Below, in pieces: positions 46,981 through 54,600 of a stretch of 58,633 bases of DNA. Origin of the DNA: Chloroflexota bacterium (GTDB lineage Bacteria > Chloroflexota > Anaerolineae > Aggregatilineales > UBA2796); NCBI GenBank assembly GCA_021325095.1, contig JAJPHV010000047.1:1-58633 (forward strand), in the 5' to 3' direction. The notes under the pieces are model-generated. The model was not told the DNA's origin, ran no database searches, and saw only the letters and a program-made list of their open reading frames with translations. Made by a program: the position numbers and the translations under genes. How positions within the stretch are numbered: position 1 is the first letter of the stretch; each line of letters opens with the position of its first letter.

Positions 46981-49900
46981 CTAGAACACTTCCTGCGTGG
47001 TCGCCGGCGTCCCAGGCTGCTCCGGTGCGCCATTCTGGTTGCTCTCGTTCGGATTGGCCGGGACGGGCGCAGCCAGCGCCGGGATCGACTCCAGGCTGAA
47101 GCGCAGTAGCCGCCCCGTGTCCGCATCAGCCAGTACCAGTCGCCCGGCATTGTCCACCGTGATCCCACCGAGTTTCCCGAACTGGTTAGCGCTGTAGTTC
47201 GGGGCCGTGCCCAGGCTGCCAAAGGAGGTCAGCGGCACGCCGTTTGTATCAAAGACCAGCACCCGCCCGGCGTCTGGATCGGTGACGAACAGGTACGAGT
47301 AGGTCTTGTCCAACGCCAGGAACGGACGGCTGCCCGTCTCGGTGGTGGCGCCCCAGGCTTGCAGCGTCCACGAGCGGCGATAAGTGCCGTTCAGGTTGTA
47401 AACGTTGATCCGTTTGTTCCAGGTGTCGGCGACGAAGATTTCGCTCGTCTGCGGGTCGATGGCAAGACCAACTGGCTCATTCAAGTCGCCCAAGCGTGCG
47501 CCGCCCTGCCCGATGTTGTACAGGAAAGCGCCCTGTGCGTCGTAAACGCGGATGCGCTTGTTGCCCGTGTCGGCCACGTACACATGATTCTGGGCATCGA
47601 CGGCGATGTCACGCGGCCCCCAGAAGCCATCCGGCTTGCCGGACTGCCCCGGCGCAACCTGCTCGAACTGCCCCCACATGCGCAGGAAGTGGCCGTCCTT
47701 GTCAAAGACCTGTATGCGGTGGTTCCAGGTATCGGCCACATAGATCGTGCCGTCCTGCCCGACGGCTACGCCCCAGGGTTCGCGGAACGTGCCGCCGGGC
47801 GCTGCGCCCTGATCGACGCTGCCCGCCTGCCCGAACTGGCGCAGGAAGTGGCCGTCGAAATCAAAGACGGAGATACGCGCATTCTGGCTGTCGGCGACAT
47901 ATAGATTACCATCCGGCCCGACGGCCAGACCGCGCGGGTGATTGAGCAGACCCGGCGCGTCGCCCGTGCCGGACATGACCGAATTGGCCTGGCAGGTGTC
48001 GCACTTCAAGGTCTTGAACGGGTCTTCGGGCAGTCCGGCTACCTTCGCCGCCCCGGTGCCCATATCCCAGATTTGTGCGGCCACGTCCTTGCGCACGTAG
48101 AAGTGCATCCAATCGGTCACGGGCCACTTGCTGACCGAGAAATCTTTGTTGACGGCCTTGCCATAGGCTGTGTAATCGCGGTTCCACCAGATGTCCCACA
48201 GGCCCTCGCGCAGCGCCGAGCCGCGTACCCAGCCTTCGGGCAGGTCGGCATCGCCCGCAAAGACGTTGTCGATGCGGCTCACGTTCAGGTCGAAGTAATC
48301 CTGCATCGGCCACCACAGCCGGGCGTACTTGACCTCATAGAACTTATCGGCAAGCTGGCTCTGCACCTTCGAGTTGTTGCCGTCGCCCACGACCACCGCC
48401 ACGTTCTGGTCGAGATCGGTAACGCCGGTCATGTCGCCCTTGAAGCTGCCCGGCGGGTAGTTGCGGAAGTACCACGAACCCGGCCATGAGACTTCGTTGT
48501 CGTAGGCGACTTTGATATTCAGGCCGTCCGTCGTGCGGCGGCTGATGTCCTCGATCACGTTCATGACGATCTTGTTGGCGGGCGCGCCATGCGCGTAGAC
48601 CATGAATTCGGTGGCGTAATCGTAATTGATGTAAGCCGCCATAAATGCAGTGCGGGTCGTCAGGACCGCCAACAGCACGAAGAAGCCTGCCAGCCCGATC
48701 CGCAGCGATTGGGACGTGCCCACCTGCTTCCAGACCCGGTAGACGGCGTAGCCGACCAGCCCGGCCAGCAAAACCGCGCCGAGCCAGGTAAAGGTGCGGA
48801 GCAGTTCCTCGCGCTCAATGCCGCTGAAGGGCGCGACTCCTATCACGAATGGGCCGGCGACGTTCGCCAGCGCCAGCACCAGCACAGGCGTCAGCAGAAT
48901 GATGGCCCAACCGCGCTGCCAGAAGCTCTGCCAATCGAACGTATCCAGGACCATGCCGATGTACCAGCCCGTGATGAAAATCAGCGGCACGGTCAGGTGT
49001 GTCGTCAGCCAGGGCATTTTTTCGCCCGCCATCGTGAAGGCCATGATGAGCAGCACCGCCCAGTAGCCGACGAAACCCAGGAACGGCATCCGGTCTACCC
49101 ACTCGGCCTCCGGAATGATGCGACGGCGTTCTTCTTCGGTTGGGCCGGTTTCAGTGAGCGTTTCCAGCGCCACGTCCTCTGCGCCCACTCTCTCAAAGGG
49201 CTGTGTCTGGCGCATGGCGTTGACCATCGTCGCATCGGCGCTGGTGGGCGGCGGTTGGCTCACCATTTCGCCGTCATGTTCCTGCGAGAAGTCGTGTTTG
49301 CGCTTTTCTCTGATTTCCTGGATTTCCTGTGCCGGTGGAGCCTGATCTGCGTCTGCTGGCACAGGTGTATCTGCGCCAAAGCCCGCCGCTTCCGACTGCA
49401 CCAGCATCTCGCTGGCGATGGCGGCGGCTTCTACTTCGGCCATCCGCTGCGCGCGGAAACGCCACAGCCCGAACATCCCGGCGATTCCGGCGAAGATGGC
49501 CCCAATCACAGGCAGATACTCGTAGACCGGCAGTTCGACAAGCAGGTAGTAATACTGCGGCTGGCTGCCGCGTCGGACGCCCTGCTGCTCCAACCAGTAG
49601 CCGAGCGACCCGATCAAGCCCGTGACGATACCGTTGATGTTGGTGAAAATCGTCGTGAAGAAGAAGGCGAAGATCGCGTAGAAGGTCGCGGCACAGGCCA
49701 GCCACGCGCTGGCATTCCAGCACAGGCCCGCGCTGATGGAGATGGCCGCAATGGGCAGCATAACCAGAATGCCCGCTCGGACCAGTTCGATAGAGACGTT
49801 CGACTCGTCGAGCTTGTAGCCTGCCAGGAACAGCGGAAAGGCGGCCAGCCAGGGCAGCACCAGTGTCCCCATGACAATCAACACGTCGAATACAGGGTAG

Positions 49901-51249
49901 CGCTTCATGTCCTGGAAGAAAGATGTGAGGAAGCGCAGCACCAGTATCCCGGCCACTGCCGCGATCCCGATCACCCACGTCGCCAGTATCCACAGGTCCT
50001 GTCTGGTCCGCTCCCCCGCGACAGTGCCAATGGCGCGGCTGCGCTCCTCCAGGAAGACCAGCACGGCACAGGTGACGATTGCGACCAGCACCAGCAAGCC
50101 AATATCCAGCCAGGGCAGACGCGGCGAACGGGCGAAGCGGATCAGCGCCGGGACAATCACGGCCAGCGCCAGCACCAGGCCGAGCAGAGTCACCCAGATA
50201 ATGAGCCGGTTCATCCCGGCTGCATCGACGGGTGTGTCTGGTTTAGGCTGAACGATGCTCAGGATGCAGGTCATCGCCAGGGCCGCAATTACGCCGATGA
50301 TGATCCCGGCCAGGATGACTTTGAAAGTGGAGTTGCCGCGCAGACTGATCGCGCCGAGCGTTTCGCGTAGAGGACGGAGCAGCACAACGGCGAGTATAAG
50401 CAGCGCCAGGGCAATCGGCACGGCCAGCAGCAGGCCGGAGCCTGGCGAGCCGTTGGGAAACAGCGCTTTGCCGAGGACACCACTGAGCGACAGGCTTACC
50501 GCGCCGACAATCAGCAGCCCGACTACGCCGCCGACCACTCTACCCGATACAGGCCGGATCAGCCCGGCCCGCGCGCCCTGCATCACCTGGAACAGCCAGT
50601 ACAGAGTCAATACGCTGCCGAAGATGGCGATGTACATGAAGGCCACTTCTTTGGAGGCCAGCGACAGCAGCATGGCAGCCGATAATAAGATCAGGTGGCG
50701 CGTTTGCCTGGGCCGAACGCCGTCGATGTAGGCGAAGATGGCGTAAACCATCAACAACGTGAAGAAGATCGAAGGCGTATCTTCACGAATGTATCGGTTG
50801 TGGAACAGAATCATGGGGCTGATCAGCAGCAGCAGCGAGGAAACCATCGCGCCGCGCCGCCCAAGCCAACGTTCGAACAGCAGCTTGGGAAAGAAGACCA
50901 GGATCACGCCCAGGATGGCGGGGTACAGCCGGGCGCTGAAATCGTTGTCACCAAAGAAGAAATACATCAGCGCCGTCATGTGGAACAGCACCGGCCCGTG
51001 CATAAGCGGCGTGTGCGCAAAGTCACCTTTTTTGTACAGGTTGTAGCTGTATGTGGTGTGCAGGCTTTCGTCGTGGCTCATCACGCGATCACCCAGGTTG
51101 ACGAAGCGCGTCAGCACGGCTGCTGCGAACAGCGTGACGTAGTAGATCGCTTCCCAGTTCAGGGTATAGGCCCGCGCCAGCAAGCTGTTCAGCGGGGAAA
51201 TATCGATCTCAACGTTGCGGCCAGGTGGCGTTTGTTCAATCGTTGCCAT
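46981..51249 (-). CDS. Agl23-like membrane glycosyltransferase fused to NHL repeats
   Basis: This is a 1422-residue protein. The N-terminal ~600 residues are polytopic and match the TIGR03663 'flippase activity-associated' GT39-like family: the acidic 'VMSHDESLHTTYSYNLYKKGD' loop, 'TPLMHGPVLFHMTALMYFFFGDND' and many helices. A charged cytoplasmic linker (about 625-700) leads to more helices. The last ~320 residues are a soluble six-bladed NHL propeller with blades such as 'NHPRGLAVGPDGNLYVADS' and 'FREPWGVAVGQDGTIYVADT'. The enzyme part probably transfers sugar from a lipid-linked donor outside the membrane, and the propeller may bind the acceptor. ATG 51249 is chosen over GTG 51255 for ribosome-site spacing. 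Confidence 0.9.
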   Translation of the reverse strand: MATIEQTPPGRNVEIDISPLNSLLARAYTLNWEAIYYVTLFAAAVLTRFVNLGDRVMSHDESLHTTYSYNLYKKGDFAHTPLMHGPVLFHMTALMYFFFGDNDFSARLYPAILGVILVFFPKLLFERWLGRRGAMVSSLLLLISPMILFHNRYIREDTPSIFFTLLMVYAIFAYIDGVRPRQTRHLILLSAAMLLSLASKEVAFMYIAIFGSVLTLYWLFQVMQGARAGLIRPVSGRVVGGVVGLLIVGAVSLSLSGVLGKALFPNGSPGSGLLLAVPIALALLILAVVLLRPLRETLGAISLRGNSTFKVILAGIIIGVIAALAMTCILSIVQPKPDTPVDAAGMNRLIIWVTLLGLVLALAVIVPALIRFARSPRLPWLDIGLLVLVAIVTCAVLVFLEERSRAIGTVAGERTRQDLWILATWVIGIAAVAGILVLRFLTSFFQDMKRYPVFDVLIVMGTLVLPWLAAFPLFLAGYKLDESNVSIELVRAGILVMLPIAAISISAGLCWNASAWLACAATFYAIFAFFFTTIFTNINGIVTGLIGSLGYWLEQQGVRRGSQPQYYYLLVELPVYEYLPVIGAIFAGIAGMFGLWRFRAQRMAEVEAAAIASEMLVQSEAAGFGADTPVPADADQAPPAQEIQEIREKRKHDFSQEHDGEMVSQPPPTSADATMVNAMRQTQPFERVGAEDVALETLTETGPTEEERRRIIPEAEWVDRMPFLGFVGYWAVLLIMAFTMAGEKMPWLTTHLTVPLIFITGWYIGMVLDTFDWQSFWQRGWAIILLTPVLVLALANVAGPFVIGVAPFSGIEREELLRTFTWLGAVLLAGLVGYAVYRVWKQVGTSQSLRIGLAGFFVLLAVLTTRTAFMAAYINYDYATEFMVYAHGAPANKIVMNVIEDISRRTTDGLNIKVAYDNEVSWPGSWYFRNYPPGSFKGDMTGVTDLDQNVAVVVGDGNNSKVQSQLADKFYEVKYARLWWPMQDYFDLNVSRIDNVFAGDADLPEGWVRGSALREGLWDIWWNRDYTAYGKAVNKDFSVSKWPVTDWMHFYVRKDVAAQIWDMGTGAAKVAGLPEDPFKTLKCDTCQANSVMSGTGDAPGLLNHPRGLAVGPDGNLYVADSQNARISVFDFDGHFLRQFGQAGSVDQGAAPGGTFREPWGVAVGQDGTIYVADTWNHRIQVFDKDGHFLRMWGQFEQVAPGQSGKPDGFWGPRDIAVDAQNHVYVADTGNKRIRVYDAQGAFLYNIGQGGARLGDLNEPVGLAIDPQTSEIFVADTWNKRINVYNLNGTYRRSWTLQAWGATTETGSRPFLALDKTYSYLFVTDPDAGRVLVFDTNGVPLTSFGSLGTAPNYSANQFGKLGGITVDNAGRLVLADADTGRLLRFSLESIPALAAPVPANPNESNQNGAPEQPGTPATTQEVF

Positions 51250-51321
51250 CCGCACAAACCTTTCCGGTTATTCAATAAGGAGACAGTCAATCTAGAGTAA
51301 CATGGGAAACGGCGGAAAACC

Positions 51322-51855
51322 TCACCGGTTGTCTAACTCCTGAATGCTCATGCCCAGCGTTGGCCCGGCATGTGGTGCGGGTGAGGCCAGCGGCAGAATG
51401 AGTCGCGCGCTGGCCGTTTCGCTCGGCTTGGGCGCATCGGCTACCGGCTCGATGGTGTGGACAGGCGTTACGGTGGGGCGCACGTCGGCGGGCACAGCCT
51501 GAAAGGGCGCGGCGACGGCGTGCTTCTGGCCCGTGAACAGCGACGACACCACGAACGCGCACAGCAGCATGAGCACCAGCATCACGCCATACGACGGCAG
51601 CCAATGGCTCAGACGGCGCGGCGTGCGAAAATCCAGCCAGATCGCGGGCCACAGCCGCGCAAGCTGGCCGCGCCGGGGTTGCCCGATGCGCGGCATGTCC
51701 CGCGCAATGTCCCGTGCCAGCCGTTCCTCCCGCCGCAGCGCCTCGCGGCAGTCGGCGCACATGCGAACGTGCACCGCCACGCGATCTCGCTCCGGACGGG
51801 AAAGCTGATCGTGGGCGTAGGCGGTCAACAGGTGCTTAACGTGTTTGCGCATCAT
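51322..51855 (-). CDS. Anti-sigma factor with zf-HC2 domain
   Basis: This is a 177-residue membrane protein. The N-terminal zinc-binding anti-sigma domain has the H-x3-C-x2-C motif in 'VAVHVRMCADCREALRREER'. One membrane helix lies at about 85-107 (YGVMLVLMLLCAFVVSSLF). The Pro-rich C-terminal tail is extracytoplasmic. It is encoded 16 bases after the ECF sigma factor on the same strand, the usual arrangement in which it sequesters that sigma until a membrane signal releases it. The frame extends upstream into the sigma gene, so the start is set at the paired ATGs at 51855/51852. Confidence 0.88.
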   Translation of the reverse strand: MMRKHVKHLLTAYAHDQLSRPERDRVAVHVRMCADCREALRREERLARDIARDMPRIGQPRRGQLARLWPAIWLDFRTPRRLSHWLPSYGVMLVLMLLCAFVVSSLFTGQKHAVAAPFQAVPADVRPTVTPVHTIEPVADAPKPSETASARLILPLASPAPHAGPTLGMSIQELDNR

Positions 51856-51871
51856 AGACTTGCCCCTGAAA

Positions 51872-52489
51872 TCATCCCTGGAAGCTCCATAGTTCTTCCA
51901 GAAGCGCGACATTTTCCTCCGCGTTCAAGGCTTCACGCAGTGCCTCATGCGCCAGCCGGACGCGGCTTTCGGCGGTCTTTTGCGGGCAGTCCAGCACATC
52001 CGCCATTTCGCGGTAGGTCAGACCCTGCCCATAACGCAGGGCAATGGCTTCGCGCAGCCGGGGAGAGAGCTTCGCCAGCGCGCTTTCAAGCGCCTCGCGG
52101 ACACCCATGCGTGCGACTGCCGCCTCCGGCGTGTGATCCTCCGGCGCGGCGGGTTCCAGCCCCAGGTTCAGCAGGTTGGAGAGCGCCACGCTGGGCAACC
52201 ATTTGCGCCGCCGGGCATTGCGGCAGCGACTGACGGTGATGGTGTATAACCAGGTGCGAAATGCACCTCGCGCCGGGTCGTAATTGGGCAGATGGCGGTA
52301 GGCATAAACCATCGACTCCTGCACCACGTCCTCGGCGTCCTGCTGGTGCAGCAGAATGCTATAAGCCAGCCGGTACAGGCCCGGCGCAACGGTTTCATAC
52401 AGCTTTGCGTAAGCGGCCTGATCGCCGCTCAGGCAGCGCTCAATCAATGCGAGGATGGCGCTTTCGTCCTGGGATGGCTGTGAAGTCAT
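51872..52489 (-). CDS. ECF-type RNA polymerase sigma factor
   Basis: This is a 205-residue extracytoplasmic-function sigma factor. Region 2 covers 'YAKLYETVAPGLYRLAYSILLHQQDAEDVVQESMVYAYRHLPNYD'. Region 4 covers 'LSPRLREAIALRYGQGLTYREMADVLDCPQKTAESRVRLAHEAL'. No region 3 separates them. ATG 52489 is preferred over longer starts because the next upstream frame would run into the divergent DUF362 promoter area and lacks ribosome sites. It is paired with the zinc-type anti-sigma gene downstream. Confidence 0.92.
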   Translation of the reverse strand: MTSQPSQDESAILALIERCLSGDQAAYAKLYETVAPGLYRLAYSILLHQQDAEDVVQESMVYAYRHLPNYDPARGAFRTWLYTITVSRCRNARRRKWLPSVALSNLLNLGLEPAAPEDHTPEAAVARMGVREALESALAKLSPRLREAIALRYGQGLTYREMADVLDCPQKTAESRVRLAHEALREALNAEENVALLEELWSFQG

Positions 52490-52748
52490 GCTGGTCGCTT
52501 CCACTGAAGATGATAGCCTGCCATTACGATCCATCAATACACCGTCCAACACAATACTCCTCACCGAATTTTCCTTCAGGCCTTGCCTCGCCCTCCAATA
52601 GATGCGGAAAATGGCTGGCGTAATCATTCGATCAGGATGTTTTGTCTGCGCAACGCGCCCTGGCGTAGACAAGGCGTTGATTTTTGCGCCCGCATCCCGG
52701 GTTATACTCAGGATGTATTTCACAATTATAGCGGAAGGTACGCGGCAT

Positions 52749-53972
52749 ATGGCAGAGTTCCCCGGCAAAGGCAAGGTCGCCATCATCAAAACGCAGCCCG
52801 GAACGGTTCTGCGCGACATTGGCGAGGTGATGCGCCTGGCAAATTACGAACAGGCGTTGCCCAAAGACAGAGACACCATCCTGAAAATCAACATCTCTTG
52901 GGATACCTGGTATCCGGCCTGCTCAAGTACGCCCTGGCAGATCGAGGGCGTAATCCAGGAACTACAGCGCGCGGGCTATCCCAAGATCATCGCGGCGCAC
53001 AATGATACCGTCGTGGTGGACTCGCACAACGGCGAAGTCAACAACAAGCACAAATTCGTCACAGATAAGTACAACGTCGAGACGTGGCATCTGTGGGAAC
53101 CACGTCACGAATGGGTGCGCTACGAGCCGAAACAGCCCTTCCTGGTGCTGGATCGCGTTTACCCCGAAGGCGTCTACATCCCCAAAGATTTCTGCGGGCG
53201 CAATGTAGTCCAATTACCAACCGTGAAGACCCATGTCTTCACGACCATCACAGGCGCGATGAAGAACGCCTTTGGCGGGCTGCTGCATCGCAAACGGCAC
53301 TGGACGCACTCGGTTATCCACGAGACGGTGGTCGATCTGCTGCAAATCCAGCAGGACATTCACACAGGCATCTTCGCCGTAATGGATGGCACGTTCGCGG
53401 GCGATGGGCCGGGGCCGCGCGCCATGCGCTGGCACGAGAAGGACATTCTGCTGGCCTCGTCGGATCAGGTCGCCATCGATGCCATGAGCGCTTACTTGCA
53501 AGGCTTCGACCCGATGACGCTGGACTTCATCCGGCTCGGCCACGAGCGCGGCTTTGGCGTGGGCGACCCGGCGCAGATCGAGGTGATCGGCTACGATCTG
53601 TCCCAGGAACCGCGCTGGAATTTCATTCAGGAGGACACCTTTGCCAGCAAGGGCCAGAAGTTGATCTATCACGGTTGGTTGAAGGGTTTTGAGTCGATCC
53701 TGCTGCGCTCGCCCATCGTTCCCTGGAGCTACACGGCCAGTCACGTCTACCACAACCTGTACTGGTATCCCTTCGTTGGACGGCAGCGGGTGCAGGCCGC
53801 GCTCAACACCAAGTGGGGACGCCTGTTCCAGCAGTACGGCGACGGCAGCGTCGTCATGGCGGGCGCTGATCCACAGACGGTGGCGACGGCGGCCTTCGGT
53901 GGGGCGCTGGCGCTTGGCGGGGCGTTGTTCCTGGGCGGCCTGGCGCTGATGCGCGGGCGGCAGGGCCGGTGA
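52749..53972 (+). CDS. DUF362 domain protein
   Basis: This is a 407-residue protein of the DUF362 family, which includes proteins with iron-sulfur-like cysteine sets and an unresolved enzymatic role. Conserved stretches are 'KINISWDTWYPACSSTPWQIEGVI', 'VQLPTVKTHVFTTITGAMKNAFGGLL' and 'AVMDGTFAGDGPGPR'. A C-terminal helix (FGGALALGGALFLGGLALM) suggests membrane attachment. The frame is open upstream to 52602, but ATG 52749 (MAEFPGKGKVAI) matches the usual start of the domain. It diverges from the ECF sigma gene. Confidence 0.85.
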   Translation: MAEFPGKGKVAIIKTQPGTVLRDIGEVMRLANYEQALPKDRDTILKINISWDTWYPACSSTPWQIEGVIQELQRAGYPKIIAAHNDTVVVDSHNGEVNNKHKFVTDKYNVETWHLWEPRHEWVRYEPKQPFLVLDRVYPEGVYIPKDFCGRNVVQLPTVKTHVFTTITGAMKNAFGGLLHRKRHWTHSVIHETVVDLLQIQQDIHTGIFAVMDGTFAGDGPGPRAMRWHEKDILLASSDQVAIDAMSAYLQGFDPMTLDFIRLGHERGFGVGDPAQIEVIGYDLSQEPRWNFIQEDTFASKGQKLIYHGWLKGFESILLRSPIVPWSYTASHVYHNLYWYPFVGRQRVQAALNTKWGRLFQQYGDGSVVMAGADPQTVATAAFGGALALGGALFLGGLALMRGRQGR

Positions 53973-53975
53973 TGT

Positions 53976-54015
53976 TGACCTCATCCCCAGCTCACCTTTC
54001 CGAATGTGGAGGGGA
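53976..54015. repeat. Dispersed palindrome, family A copy (degenerate)
   Basis: TTGACCTCATCCCCAGCTCACC and a GTGGAGGGGAAG arm lie immediately after the DUF362 stop. This copy is less symmetrical than the others. Confidence 0.55.
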
Positions 54016-54037
54016 AGCCGTTTATGCCAGTGACGCA

Positions 54038-54092
54038 TGCCCGACGCTAAAGCATCGGGCTGAATCAGTGCAGCCTGCTTCAGCGGGCTGCC
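54038..54092. repeat. Dispersed palindromes, family B copy
   Basis: CCCGACGCTAAAGCATCGGG is followed by AGCCTGCTTCAGCGGGCT. The first palindrome is identical over 20 bases to the copy at 46847. Confidence 0.75.
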
Positions 54093-54146
54093 TATCTACA
54101 ACGCTGTCCGAACGAAGAGATGAAAGACCATCAGCCGACTGTGCAT

Positions 54147-54178
54147 TTAGCCCCGTAGGGGCTTCATTGATTCAGCCC
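54147..54178. repeat. Dispersed palindrome, family B, third module
   Basis: AGCCCCGTAGGGGCTTC, with ATTGATTCAGCCC behind it. It corresponds to CAGCCCCAGAGGGGCTTCG at 57633. Confidence 0.65.
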
Positions 54179-54215
54179 TGTGGCTTCTGCCCAGGGCGCT
54201 GCTGAGGCAATAATT

Positions 54216-54590
54216 GTGTCTCGACCCTGGCGATACTATCTCCACAAGCTGTGGCTCGGACTGGCGCTGCGCTGCCCGAACTGCGGGCAGGGCCGCATGT
54301 TCAGCGGGCTGTTCAGCATGGAAAAGACCTGCCCGCACTGCGACGTGCGCTACGAGCGTCTGTCCGGCGAATCTATCGGCGGTATGTTCATCAACCTGGG
54401 GCTGGCCGAGGTCATTTCGGTATTCGGCTTCTTCGCCATTCAGCTTGCCTTCAACCCGCCAATGCTGCCACACATCTTGTTCTGGGTGGCGTTCAACATC
54501 CTGTTCGTGCTGCTGTTCTACCGCCACGCACGCGGGCTATGGGTAGCGATCAACTATTTATCCAGCGGCGTGTATGCTGACCGGAATTAG
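54216..54590 (+). CDS. DUF983 membrane protein with zinc ribbon
   Basis: This is a 124-residue protein. An N-terminal zinc ribbon (RCPNCGQGRMF and KTCPHCDVRYE) is followed by 'SGESIGGMFINLGLAEVISVFGFFAIQ', the DUF983 pattern, and two to three membrane helices. GTG 54216 is chosen because GAGG lies eight bases before it. The family often accompanies cytochrome oxidase or envelope genes, but its role is unknown. It is followed ten bases later by the DUF3160 gene. Confidence 0.85.
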   Translation: MSRPWRYYLHKLWLGLALRCPNCGQGRMFSGLFSMEKTCPHCDVRYERLSGESIGGMFINLGLAEVISVFGFFAIQLAFNPPMLPHILFWVAFNILFVLLFYRHARGLWVAINYLSSGVYADRN

Positions 54591-54600
54591 GAAGGCACTT

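Noticed and set aside
48589..50370. 593-residue plus-strand reading frame
   Set aside because: It lies wholly antisense to the Agl23-NHL gene, is Arg/Gln/His-rich with no domain or ribosome site, and is a GC-driven shadow.
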